A stretch of 64,000 nucleotides of DNA. It comes from Improbicoccus devescovinae (lineage in GTDB: Bacteria > Bacillota > Clostridia > Oscillospirales > Acutalibacteraceae). This document shows positions 51,280 through 59,944 of this stretch, piece after piece (positions within the stretch are counted from its first letter, which is position 1; each line of letters begins with the position of its first letter). The stretch covers positions 263,027 to 327,026 of the forward strand of contig BSWA01000002.1 in the NCBI GenBank assembly GCA_036245095.1, read 5' to 3'. Below the pieces are notes generated by a model. That model ran no database searches, was not told the DNA's origin, and worked only from the letters and a program-made list of their open reading frames with translations. The position numbers and the translations under genes were made by a program.

Positions 51280-54200
51280 TTAAATTTTCAAATCGGCATC
51301 CATACCGCCAAACAATGGGACTATAAACTTCATAGTTTTCAATTTTTCGGCTGTAATATCCTGTTTACCCTCTTCTGATATTATTTGCATATTTAAAAAA
51401 ATATCTTGTATGCGCGTAACATGTTCTATTGAAATTAAATAATTTTTTATTGAATTTTTGTTCACAATGCTACCTATATCCCAACCTGTTCTTGAAAAAC
51501 CGCCAGTTATAGGATTTAAAAATTCTTTTAATTTATTTTCCAAACTGGTATAAACATACTGATAAAATTCGAAGCTTTCTATATAAACTTTCATTTTCAC
51601 TTGAGTCTCAATATAAATTACCTCAAATATACTTAATTTTAAATTTTTTTGAAATCCTATAGATGCATTTTCTTTTATGAAATTTAATATTTTTTTTCGA
51701 ATACCAGAAAAACGTTCATAACCGCATTGAATAATTTTAGGAAGCACTGATATGCAAATTTCACCTACTGATTTATTACTAAATCTATCTATATGTGCCA
51801 AACATTTTATTTTATGAATATTACTATCATTTGACAATAACGACTGTTCAAAATCAGAATTTGAAATTATTCTTTCAGCACCGCAAAGCCTACTAAACAT
51901 GCGTTTAGATGCCTCAGGAATACTTTCTATATTCGCACCATCTGTAAACGCTCTAAAATTAGAAACTTTTGATATATTTTTTACAAAAGAATCAAAGCCC
52001 TCAATCGAATCCGTTTGTATATTCCCCTTACGGCCTTTACAAGTTTTATATTCTATTTTAATAGTATCCGTATACCTAGTAGGCGGTATCATACCATGAG
52101 CATTATCGCCAAATTTTATACTAGATTCAACAAGATTAACTTGATATACTCGTGATTTTGGGCCCTCGGTTTTAAGATTTTTTACAGCGGACCATTTGAC
52201 CCAAATATGCTTACAAACTTTAAATTCATTATATTCTGGGACCACTGAAATATTAATATAATCATCGCTTAAAATTTTCTGAACTTCATCAGTAGAAAGA
52301 ATTTCGAGTTCATCCACCCAGACGGTAACTTGCGATAAACCCTTGTTTGTTAATTTGCAGACTTTTTTCTTTTCGCCTCGACTAATAGAAAAATATTCAG
52401 CTTCTTGTGTTAATTCTTGTACAACTTGCACAACATTTAATTTAATATCGGTAATTAAAGGCCGTTTATATTCAGGAACATTTCTAAGTTCACCTCCTAT
52501 ATTTATAGCCCTCAAGAAATAACCTTCCGAGCCATATAATACTGTTTTAGCCATGTTTTTGCTACCAAATATAGAAATAATATCACTATGATACAAACCG
52601 TCTGTAAAATCCGTAGTATTAGCATGACACCATTGTAGCTTATTTTCAACATTAGATGTTAAATATTCCCATTTAAAAGTAAAGCCATTTTTCTTACCAT
52701 AGCCGTCTTCGATTTCAAAAAATATACGAAATATACCTTTATCGATAGGTTTATCAAAGCAAAAATATATGACAGGATCTGGGTCTTTAATATTTTCCAA
52801 AAAACTTATCGAATTGTTATTACCTATTAAACTAATTATTTCCTGCTTTGCCTGAGATTCTGTTAAAATTTTATTAAACTTAATCAATTTATCGTCGTAC
52901 GAGTATCTAATATTTAAATTTTCTATAATAGGACAAATATAATTAACTTCCATTTCATAGACGTTATTTAATTTTAAAATTTTACATCGCACAAACAAGC
53001 CTTCGTATGCACCGACGGTGATTTTTTTCAAGTCTTCAGGACACGAAAAACTCAATTTTCTCTTGACACTTTTTTCGGATATTTCAAATATTTTTTTAGC
53101 ATCATGTTTTATTTCGCACTTAATTTTAGCCCAACCCAGACCGTTCCAATATTCCCAATCGACCTGGTCAATAGACACATCGGCAGGCTCAATTTCTGCA
53201 AAATCAAGATCACTCATTATGCTTTTAAAATTTTGAGCTCCTTTATTTTGAGCCGATTTCAATTTTATAAATTTTATATCTAAAAATAATTCTATTTTTG
53301 AATTTTTTTTACTAAAAGCCTCATCAGATTTAACATAAAAAATATCATAAATCAAAGTTTTTTCACCAAAAGGTAGAAAATTATTTTTTTCCACTTCTTC
53401 GTCATTGACAATTATTATATCCGGGTCTATAATTTTAGATTTAATACTGTATGAAACATCTGTGATTGGTATTGAATCTACAACATCAGGGCTACATCTT
53501 ACAAATCTAGATTTCACGCCCATCACAGTAGTGATTTCAGACTTAGCATTAAAAAATAATCTTATATGATTACCATTCTCAGGATTCTCCAAACTGACGT
53601 CATAAATCCTTTGCCACTGTACGCCATCATGATATTCCCAGATCGAATTTGGACTGCTAAAAATTTCGGCTAGTTTTCTTTCTGTTTTCGCAGAATTTTT
53701 ATTATGAAAATAAAAAATTATTTCAGTAACACTAGTATCAAATAATATATTATCTTCGAAGTACATGCGTCGAATATTTATATTATCAAAGCTAGAAAAA
53801 TCGCAAATTCTAATAGGTTCAAATTTATTTTCACAATCATAGGCCTTCACGATGCTACCATTTTTTTGTAAAGAATCTGCAAAAAAGATACTATTAATTT
53901 TCGTATCAAACACAAAAAGATCTTCTATTGTTTCGAAAAAAATATCATCGCCATCCTCGGCAACAGACCTAACTTTTGTACCAGATTTAACATATGATCC
54001 AGAAGAATTTTTTACAGCTACAACCTGAATATATCCGCGCGCCGACTGCGGGGCCATTGGATACGTACCTATTATATTCAAAAAAGTGGCATGATAATTA
54101 TCCAAAGTTTTATTTAATTTATTAATATTTGTTTCCATCAATTCACAAAACATTTTTGAAATAGTGACCCCGAAGTCATCGCTATTTACATCAAAATTCC

Positions 54201-54309
54201 ATTCTGGAGTATATCTTTGTGCCAAGAATTTAAAATCTCGAAGTAAATCCTGATAATTTCTATTATCTATTTTTGGTAAAAAATTCACAAAATTCACATC
54301 CAAACCCAA
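51280..54309 (-). CDS. Baseplate J/gp47-like protein of a contractile injection system
   Basis: This 1,009-aa protein resembles the large baseplate wedge component (gpJ/gp47, Afp11-like) of contractile injection systems. The N-terminus has RYTPEWNFDVNSDDFGVTISKMFCEL (near 32-57; key YTPEW..D.G), the characteristic opening of these 'putative baseplate assembly' proteins. The middle is beta-rich, and the C-terminal third has GDNAHGMIPP and the J-domain region with FSRLCGAERIISNSDFEQ. Upstream on the same strand are gp25 (54379) and a gpV spike (54791). The start is uncertain; TTG 54309 lacks a clear ribosome binding site. Sheath and tube genes are not in this window. Confidence 0.8.
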   Translation of the reverse strand: MGLDVNFVNFLPKIDNRNYQDLLRDFKFLAQRYTPEWNFDVNSDDFGVTISKMFCELMETNINKLNKTLDNYHATFLNIIGTYPMAPQSARGYIQVVAVKNSSGSYVKSGTKVRSVAEDGDDIFFETIEDLFVFDTKINSIFFADSLQKNGSIVKAYDCENKFEPIRICDFSSFDNINIRRMYFEDNILFDTSVTEIIFYFHNKNSAKTERKLAEIFSSPNSIWEYHDGVQWQRIYDVSLENPENGNHIRLFFNAKSEITTVMGVKSRFVRCSPDVVDSIPITDVSYSIKSKIIDPDIIIVNDEEVEKNNFLPFGEKTLIYDIFYVKSDEAFSKKNSKIELFLDIKFIKLKSAQNKGAQNFKSIMSDLDFAEIEPADVSIDQVDWEYWNGLGWAKIKCEIKHDAKKIFEISEKSVKRKLSFSCPEDLKKITVGAYEGLFVRCKILKLNNVYEMEVNYICPIIENLNIRYSYDDKLIKFNKILTESQAKQEIISLIGNNNSISFLENIKDPDPVIYFCFDKPIDKGIFRIFFEIEDGYGKKNGFTFKWEYLTSNVENKLQWCHANTTDFTDGLYHSDIISIFGSKNMAKTVLYGSEGYFLRAINIGGELRNVPEYKRPLITDIKLNVVQVVQELTQEAEYFSISRGEKKKVCKLTNKGLSQVTVWVDELEILSTDEVQKILSDDYINISVVPEYNEFKVCKHIWVKWSAVKNLKTEGPKSRVYQVNLVESSIKFGDNAHGMIPPTRYTDTIKIEYKTCKGRKGNIQTDSIEGFDSFVKNISKVSNFRAFTDGANIESIPEASKRMFSRLCGAERIISNSDFEQSLLSNDSNIHKIKCLAHIDRFSNKSVGEICISVLPKIIQCGYERFSGIRKKILNFIKENASIGFQKNLKLSIFEVIYIETQVKMKVYIESFEFYQYVYTSLENKLKEFLNPITGGFSRTGWDIGSIVNKNSIKNYLISIEHVTRIQDIFLNMQIISEEGKQDITAEKLKTMKFIVPLFGGMDADLKI

Positions 54310-54378
54310 ATTATTTCATGTATTTTGATAGTTGTTTATGAGCTTATTTTAATAAAATCCACAAAGCATATTCAAAAC

Positions 54379-54768
54379 TCAAGTTATTCCATCCATTTTA
54401 ACAGTTGTCACTATATTTTCATCTTTCGGACTAATATCAGTTTTATAATTTATACTAGCCTCAATTCTAGAAGCAGGACCGGTTTGTGAGCGTACATTAA
54501 TTTGTAAATCAGTAACATGTTCCTCCCAATTATTAATAGCAGATTTTAATGATTTTTTAAAATAAGCAATATAATTTGCATCAACTACCTCAAACATAAA
54601 AGTTCTAACTTCAGAGCCGAAATTTGGAACAAGTTTTCTCTCTAATATTTGAGTTTTTAGTATAATATTAACGGATTGTCTAACATTTTCATTATCCTGA
54701 ACCGTTTGAATTTTCCCGGTTTTTTTATCAACGTCAATAGGAAATTTCCAACCTTCAATAATAGGCAA
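54379..54768 (-). CDS. gpW/gp25-like baseplate wedge protein
   Basis: The gp25 pattern is clear: GWKFPIDVDKKTGKIQTVQDNENVRQSVNIILKT, then ERKLVPNFGSEVRTFMFE. The conserved ER...P.FGS is the lysozyme-like gp25 core that sits at the wedge of contractile tails. I start at the TTG at 54768, nine bases after GGGAGG; an in-frame TTG at 54777 abuts that site. It is 129 aa and lies between the spike and the J gene, the usual order. Confidence 0.88.
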   Translation of the reverse strand: MPIIEGWKFPIDVDKKTGKIQTVQDNENVRQSVNIILKTQILERKLVPNFGSEVRTFMFEVVDANYIAYFKKSLKSAINNWEEHVTDLQINVRSQTGPASRIEASINYKTDISPKDENIVTTVKMDGIT

Positions 54769-54790
54769 ATATATCAACCTCCCGATTAAT

Positions 54791-55522
54791 TTAATTTAAA
54801 TCTACACCTGATGTCCCCTTAATTGCAGCTTTACTCTGAGCCTCTAAATTAAGATTGCTTGCCTTAATTGAAACATCACTTGAACTCTCAACAGTGACCT
54901 TTGCATCTGATTTAATCATCACATCTTTTGCCATTTCGATACTCACACCCGTCTCAGCCCCAATTGTAACAGTATTTGCATCCCCATCTTTTTTTTCTTT
55001 TATAACTAAAGATTTAGCAACAATTGTTATTTCGGATTTTTCTAAATTTATGTTCAAATACAGGTCACCTTTGGGATCCCCGAACTCCATAATTTTATCT
55101 TTTTCTTTCCATAAAAACACTGGTACCGCAGTATCTTTACCACGAGTCATTACTATACTAGCTTCGTCTTTTTTGGAAATAATATCAGTAATGAACCCAG
55201 TTTTTGTAATTATCTTTTCGACATCATTGTCTTCTTTTAACTCAACAGGATTTTTAGTTTCTTCTACAGAATCGTATACCTTCCCTACAATCAAGCCATT
55301 TGCTAGATTCCCACCCAAAAAAAGTACAGCAACATTGTCACCCGGGTCGGGATATGAAACTTGGCCATTTACAGAAATTATGCTAGCATGACCTATAAAA
55401 CCCGTTCCTATCGAAGGTATGATAATTTTAAGCTGATTTTTATGTTTATCATCTCCCTTCTCAACTATTTGAGCAATATAAACCCCACTCTGAGCTGTTA
55501 GAGTACTGGTTTCTTCCGGCAT
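54791..55522 (-). CDS. Baseplate spike protein (gpV/VgrG-like)
   Basis: An OB-fold (GVYIAQIVEKGDDKHKNQLKIIIPSIG, then NVAVLFLGGNLANGLIVGKV) is followed by a long beta-strand repeat region (VTIGAETGVSIEMAKDVMI, VTVESSSDVSIKASNLNLEAQS) that would form the trimeric needle shaft. This matches gpV/gp5-type spikes of contractile systems. It is 243 aa from the ATG at 55522, which follows AGAGGTG. The J and gp25 genes follow on the same strand. Nothing after residue 243 suggests an effector or PAAR tip. Confidence 0.85.
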   Translation of the reverse strand: MPEETSTLTAQSGVYIAQIVEKGDDKHKNQLKIIIPSIGTGFIGHASIISVNGQVSYPDPGDNVAVLFLGGNLANGLIVGKVYDSVEETKNPVELKEDNDVEKIITKTGFITDIISKKDEASIVMTRGKDTAVPVFLWKEKDKIMEFGDPKGDLYLNINLEKSEITIVAKSLVIKEKKDGDANTVTIGAETGVSIEMAKDVMIKSDAKVTVESSSDVSIKASNLNLEAQSKAAIKGTSGVDLN

Positions 55523-55531
55523 ATAATCCAC

Positions 55532-55737
55532 CTCTTAATATTAATTATGTAAATTCTTAATATAAATTCAAGGGCATTTTTATTAAAATTTAATTACAAA
55601 TTTATTAAATATTATTGTTAGTTAAATATTCATAACAGTAATTATCTCCCAGTTACAAATAAAATAATCATGATTAAAATAATGAATATACTTCTTTCCA
55701 AACTAAACACTCATATCAAAATTACAAATACCGGAGA
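55532..55737. other. 206-base gap, no gene seen
   Basis: AT-rich DNA between the spike gene and the relic at 55738. I see no promoter pair or hairpin of note. Confidence 0.5.
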
Positions 55738-56211
55738 TCAAATTACACCTGCGACCAAAACGTTTCCTACGATTTCGGTATCGTTCAAATAAAATTTTAA
55801 AACCTTTGATAAATCTAATAGCATACTCGATTGAAACTCTTTGGCTTGCGATTTTACGATTTTTCTCTTTTTTTGTTTTGTAAGCGGATGTCTTTTAGTT
55901 TTCTTTTTTGGAATTTCTGAATTTTTATGGAATTTATGAATTCCTTGAAATCCGGTATCTGCCAATGCTTTTATCTTACTATTTATGTCAAATCTTAATG
56001 CTTTATCTTCCTCGCTTTCAATTGCTAGTTCATTTTCTACCACTTGAGCTTCTATGACTTTTCTTTTCAAAAATACTGATAAAAAATCTTTCAAAGCTTC
56101 TTTAAATTCTTCTGATTCTTTTGTGAAAATACACTTAAATGTCGCATCATATCTAGGGCTTACCATATCAAAATCTTCTGGTATTTGAGTAAATTCATTT
56201 TTTTCTTTCAT
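55738..56211 (-). pseudogene. Chimeric relic: Rpn nuclease N-terminus joined to IS5-type transposase end
   Basis: Residues 1-75 match the N-terminal part of Rpn/PD-(D/E)XK nuclease family proteins (YDATFKCIFTK, EALKDFLSVFLKRKVIEAQV), similar to the full copy at 58831. From residue 80 the sequence changes to KALADTGFQGIHKFHKNSEIP, typical of DDE_Tnp_4 transposases. A frameshift then follows: in the other frame the end reads QRVSIEYAIRFIKGFKIL and ERYRNRRKRFGRRCNLI, the transposase C-terminus. So two mobile-gene fragments were fused and one then broke. It has a ribosome binding site (AGGAGA) and could still be translated as a 157-aa protein. Confidence 0.8.
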
Positions 56212-56361
56212 ATATTTTCTCCTGTTTATTTAGTTTTAATTTATCAATCTATTTTATTTAATTTGATATTTTGTATAAATTCCTAATTTTAATTTTGAAA
56301 ATTATTTAATCTTAAATTACTGATTTTATTATACTACAGTGTAATAAAAAAACCAAGCATT

Positions 56362-56560
56362 TTATCTGTGATTCACTGTTTTTAAAATCCGATAGACACT
56401 TCTTACCGAATAACCGACACGTCTTGAAATTTGATCGGCTTTTAACCCGTCAACATAACGCATTGTAAAAATTTTGTAATTGATGCCGACTGATTTTTTG
56501 AAAAGTTTTTCCATTTCCTCTAATTTTTGTTCCAGAAAATGAGGCTATATAAACCGATAA
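56362..56560 (-). pseudogene. Phage sigma-like HTH gene relic (inverted copy)
   Basis: The minus strand encodes EEMEKLFKKSVGINYKIF, TMRYVDGLKADQISRRVGYS and VRSVYRILKTVNHR, then stops. This is an inverted, slightly diverged copy of the end of the gene at 58242-58681. The helix-turn-helix (QISRRVGYSVRSVYR) looks like a sigma-70 region 4-type domain of small phage regulators. The upstream part is frameshifted. The two copies face each other across the IS element. Confidence 0.7.
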
Positions 56561-56836
56561 ATTTTCAATTCTTTCTTCATAATCGCTAAATTTAGATTTA
56601 AGTTTTTCAAATTCTTACAATATTAAAAAAATTAAAGACCGCTTAATATTAACTCAATGTTAAACAGCAGCCTTCATTAAATTTTTAATTGTTAACCTAA
56701 GATTAAATTGTTGTAAACTAAAGGTTATACTTTTATTAAATTTTATAAGATTTTGGTCTTAAAAAATGTGGGCCATGAAGAATTTTTAACTCCAGCAGGC
56801 AAAAAACATCAATTACTACAATCGTTACAAGTCCTA
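56561..56836. other. 276-base AT-rich gap left of the IS element
   Basis: The first 80 bases continue the broken phage relic on the minus strand (coiled-coil-like KLKSKFSDYEERIENL). The remainder is AT-rich with no gene. Confidence 0.5.
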
Positions 56837-57667
56837 GATAGTGTCTACATAAGAATCCTCAACCACTGTAAAATTGAAGCAATCGTGACCGCACCTCGAA
56901 AAGAAGAAGTCGTTTTTGCATACGCGAGGCTACACCACGAAGTCGTGTTAGTTTTAAAAAAGCGTTTTCAACCAAATGGCGTAACTTGTACAAGTATTTA
57001 TCATATTCTCGTTGAATCTTCCGATTCTTTTTTGGTGGGATAATTATATTCATACCACATTTTTTTGCAAACTCAACAATTTCATTGCTATCATAGCCTC
57101 TGTCGGCAAGTAAATTCTCAGCTTTTATCCCTTTAATGAGAGGGATAGCCATTTTGCAATCAGCTTTGGTACCTTCTGTGATAATAGTTTTGATCGGCAT
57201 ACCATGCGCATCCACAGCCAGGTGAATTTTGGAATTGAGCCCCCTTTGTGCGATCCATATCTTGGTTTCCACCCTTTGCTCCTGCTGCATGTGGATGAAT
57301 TTTGACATGGGACGCATCTATCATTAGCCATTCAAAATCCGGGTCATCTATCAATTCAGCAAGAATCGAATCCCAAATTCCACGATCACACCATCGTTTA
57401 TACCTTCGATGAACAGCGTTAAACTTGCCATATTGCGGTGGCAAATCACGCCATGGTGCGCCTGTTCGAGTTATCCAAAAACAGGCATTCACAAAAGTTT
57501 GATTATCTTTTGCGTTGCTCCCCCCAAGTTCCGATTAATTTCTTGATTATCGGTTCTATTTTAAGCCATTGTTCGGTTTTTAAAATCATGTCTGTTTTGT
57601 AAATTATTCATAGTTTTTAAGTTTATTTCATTAATTTAAGAATGTCAAATTTTGTGTAGACACTATC
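56837..57667 (-). mobile_element. IS5-family (IS427-like) insertion sequence, 831 bp
   Basis: Perfect 13-base terminal inverted repeats (GATAGTGTCTACA at 56837-56849 and its complement at 57655-57667) bound an 831-bp element, a typical size for this IS group. The flanks read TA on both sides, compatible with a short target duplication. The transposase is split over two frames and read on the minus strand. It sits inside the decayed prophage, just before the replication-protein gene. Confidence 0.85.
56859..57589 (-). pseudogene. IS5-family transposase, split and probably frameshifted
   Basis: Frame A (57492-57160) has CFWITRTGAPWRDLPPQYG and the first catalytic Asp in WLMIDASHVKIHPH. Frame B (57317-56859) has AVDAHGMPIKTIITEG, LLADRGYDSNEIV (second Asp) and the late VENAFLKLTRLRGVA (Glu). 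The A-to-B change lies near AAAGGGGGC, as expected for this two-frame IS type. In addition, the true N-terminus (ATG at 57589, MILKTEQWLKIEPIIKK) is out of frame with A at a C6 tract (57520-57525 on the plus strand). That second break suggests an inactive copy, unless a GTG inside frame A is used. Confidence 0.8.
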
Positions 57668-57696
57668 TAAAGGGAGGCTCTTGAAAATGTCTTTAT

Positions 57697-58245
57697 ATGA
57701 AGTTAGTCAAAAATATGTGGTTTGATGAACGAAATCCACAAAAGCAAGAAAATACGGCAATTAAGAGCAAAAATTTTATTGTTTTGTTTGAAAAATTCTG
57801 GTCTGCATATCCGAAAAAAGTAGCTAAACAAGCGGCTTTTAAGGCATTTAACCGAATCAAACCTGACAGCGAAGTAACTCGGGAAATCCTCGAGGGAGTA
57901 GCAAAATGGCAGAATTCCGGGAATTGGGCCGATATGCAGTTTGTGCCTAATCCTGCGACGTTTTTAAACGGTCGACGTTGGGAAGACGAAATCCCAAAGA
58001 AATCTTATTTTCCTGGCAATCGTGAATTTGTTGACGACGAAGGTTTAACCGTCGAAAGCAGAAAATTTTTGGAAGAAAATCCGCTTTGGAAGCCTGGAAC
58101 GCCGAAATTCAAGATTTTACGAACGGGGAAAAAGTCGGGAATTGGCTTGGGAACGGCGGTTACAACATTAGAGGCGAAAAATATGAAAACAAATATGCTC
58201 ATTTGGGATAAAAAAATTTTTAAAAATCGAGATGTTTTAATTTGA
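57697..58245 (+). CDS. Phage replication protein, C-terminal part
   Basis: The stretch FWSAYPKKVAKQAAFKAF, then KPDSEVTREILEGVAKW and FVPNPATFLNGRRWEDE is the conserved C-terminal part of phage replisome-organiser/helicase-loader-like proteins (FW..YP.K..K..A...W..L, FIP.P..WLN...W). The usual N-terminal DNA-binding domain is missing. The first bases instead encode MSLYEVSQKYV in another frame, which resembles the start of siphovirus Gp157 proteins. So a deletion seems to have joined two phage genes, next to the IS end at 57667. The C-terminal 70 residues are of unclear origin. Confidence 0.65.
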   Translation: MKLVKNMWFDERNPQKQENTAIKSKNFIVLFEKFWSAYPKKVAKQAAFKAFNRIKPDSEVTREILEGVAKWQNSGNWADMQFVPNPATFLNGRRWEDEIPKKSYFPGNREFVDDEGLTVESRKFLEENPLWKPGTPKFKILRTGKKSGIGLGTAVTTLEAKNMKTNMLIWDKKIFKNRDVLI

Positions 58246-58681
58246 TAAAAATTGGTTCTTTTTTAGAAGAATATTATAAAAAACATATAGTAGATAAAAA
58301 TTATAAAATTCCAGTTTGCAGAGTTTGCGGCGAAGAAATATGCAAAGAGTTATACACTGAAATTTCAGGTGAAAAAACTAGAGTTTTTTCCCAAATAAAA
58401 TTAATGTCCAAGAGACAAAAATCCCCGACAAAAAAATTATTGAATATATTCATAAAATCGTAATAATTGATAATAAAATTAAAGAAAAATCTGAACAACT
58501 TAATTTTCTGGAACAAAAATTAGGAGAAATGGAGAAACTTTTTAAAAAATCAGTCGGCATCAATCATAAAATTTTTACAATGCGTTATATTGACGGCTTA
58601 AAAGCCGGCCAAATTTCAAGACGTGTCGGTTATTCGGTAAGAAGTGTCTATCGGGTTTTAGAAACAGGGAATCACAAATAA
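58242..58681 (+). pseudogene. Phage sigma-like regulator, frameshifted
   Basis: The first frame (MIKIGSFLEEYYKKHIV, CRVCGEE) ends at 58463. The second frame, opening near 58405, runs KIIEYIHKIVIIDNKIK, a coiled coil (EQLNFLEQKLGEMEKLF), then GINHKIFTMRYIDGLKAG, QISRRVGYSVRSVYRVL to a stop at 58681. The end is a sigma-70 region-4-like helix-turn-helix of small phage transcription regulators. Its start overlaps the replication gene stop by four bases, as in an operon. One frameshift separates the halves. A diverged inverted copy of the end lies at 56362-56560. Confidence 0.6.
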
Positions 58682-58686
58682 AATGG

Positions 58687-58715
58687 TTGGGTTATCTTGC
58701 ATCACATGGTATAAT
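58687..58715 (+). promoter_or_regulatory. Promoter of the Rpn nuclease gene
   Basis: TTGGGT (58687-58692), 17 bases, TATAAT (58710-58715) with an extended TGG before the -10 box. It lies about 115 bases before the GTG start at 58831. Confidence 0.55.
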
Positions 58716-58830
58716 AAAAGTAGTTTTTGAAATTAAATAGATTTTTTAAATCTAAATTTACTTGATTTTAAAAATTCAAATATTCAAGAATCCGAAGTTA
58801 AAAATAAATTAAAGAAAGGAGAGCAATTTT

Positions 58831-59787
58831 GTGCGAGAATATTTTATTAAACCGAACGAAGATTTACTGGATCCAAAACTTGATCCTATTTTTAAAGCGC
58901 TTTTTACATCAAATACCAAAGAATCAAAAGGCGCATTAAAAGATTTCTTGACAGTCTTTATAGAAAGAAAAGTAGTTGAAGTTTCAGTCATGGCCAATGA
59001 GAAACCGATTACACACAGCAATGAGAAGCAAATAAGATATGATTTTAACTGTCAGTTTAATAACGGCGAATTAGCTACGGTTGAAATGGCGCTTAAACAA
59101 AGGCCTGACGAACTTGTCAGAAGTGAATATTATTTGGCGGAATCATTTACTTCGCAAGAAAATAAAGGGGAAGACAATTATGATGATTTAAAAAATGCTT
59201 ATCAAATAACTCTTCTTGCTGAAGGCAAAAAGTTTAAAGATGAAGCATTTGTTCATAATTTTAAGTATTACGATGAAAAAAATCGTGTAAGCTTAGAAGG
59301 GAAAACGGCAATTATCACGCTCGAAATGAGTAAAATAAAAGAGAAGAATTTATCAAAACCGGATAAAGCAGGAATTTGGGGATTTTTTCTAAAATACGCA
59401 AATGATAAATCCAAAATCAATATATTAAACGATATAATTAAATATGAAGAAGGTGTAAAAATGGCAGTACAAGCATTAAGCCGAATAAGTTTAAATCAAG
59501 AAATGAGACTTAAAGCAATAAGAGCTCAAAAAATGGTTAAAGATTATTTGAGCGATTGCGCCAGGGCTAAAAAGGAAGGCAGAGCCGAAGAAAGAGCTAA
59601 GGCTAATCGAGAGATAGCCGAAGAAAGAGCTAAGGCTAATCTCGAGATAGCCGAAGAAAGAGCTAAGGCTGAACAGGAGAAGCTTGAAATAGTTAAAAAT
59701 CTTCTAAATATAAATTTAAGTTTAGAACAAATATCACAAACTACTGGTCTATCTATTGAAGAGATAAAAATGTTAAGAACAGATTAA
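58831..59787 (+). CDS. Rpn-family recombination-promoting nuclease (PD-(D/E)XK transposase-like)
   Basis: These proteins cut DNA and promote RecA-independent gene exchange; many copies occur in bacterial genomes. The N-terminus shows LDPKLDPIFKALFTS, then ELATVEMALKQRPDELVRSEYYLAESF with the catalytic E.Q pattern, and KTAIITLEMSKIKEK. The C-terminus is a charged coiled coil with three near-identical 11-residue units (AEERAKANxEI) from a 33-bp DNA repeat. It ends with a short HTH-like segment (LEQISQTTGLSIEEIKML). It starts GTG with AAGGAGAG 7 bases before. It has its own promoter and terminator, so it is an insertion within the prophage. The relic at 55738 is a second copy's N-terminus. Confidence 0.85.
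   Translation: MREYFIKPNEDLLDPKLDPIFKALFTSNTKESKGALKDFLTVFIERKVVEVSVMANEKPITHSNEKQIRYDFNCQFNNGELATVEMALKQRPDELVRSEYYLAESFTSQENKGEDNYDDLKNAYQITLLAEGKKFKDEAFVHNFKYYDEKNRVSLEGKTAIITLEMSKIKEKNLSKPDKAGIWGFFLKYANDKSKINILNDIIKYEEGVKMAVQALSRISLNQEMRLKAIRAQKMVKDYLSDCARAKKEGRAEERAKANREIAEERAKANLEIAEERAKAEQEKLEIVKNLLNINLSLEQISQTTGLSIEEIKMLRTD
59584..59673 (+). repeat. 33-bp coding tandem repeat in the Rpn gene
   Basis: Units start at 59584, 59617 and 59650 (GCCGAAGAAAGAGCTAAGGC). The first two are complete and the third partial. They encode the coiled-coil units and could change in number without breaking the frame. Confidence 0.9.
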
Positions 59788-59792
59788 AAAAC

Positions 59793-59821
59793 TTGGCACA
59801 AAATGGCACAGATAGTATGCT
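59793..59821 (+). promoter_or_regulatory. Possible promoter after the Rpn gene
   Basis: TTGGCA (59793-59798), 17 bases, TATGCT (59816-59821). A terminator lies 60 bases downstream, so transcripts would be short unless read through. Confidence 0.4.
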
Positions 59822-59882
59822 ATGATAGTAGCGTGGGAGTATATAAATTTTATAAATATTCTCAAATTTAGCTTTTTGTAAG

Positions 59883-59911
59883 CATCCGATAAATTTTGTC
59901 GGATGTTTTTT
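59883..59911 (+). terminator. Rho-independent terminator
   Basis: CATCCGA (59883-59889) and TCGGATG (59899-59905) form a 7-bp stem with a 9-base loop, followed by six T. It lies 96 bases after the Rpn stop codon. Confidence 0.8.
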
Positions 59912-59944
59912 GTTGTGTAAAATAAAAACAGGAAGTGAAAATGT

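Noticed and set aside
56753..57043. Plus-strand frame within the IS element
   Set aside because: It is antisense to the transposase catalytic region and shows no independent features.
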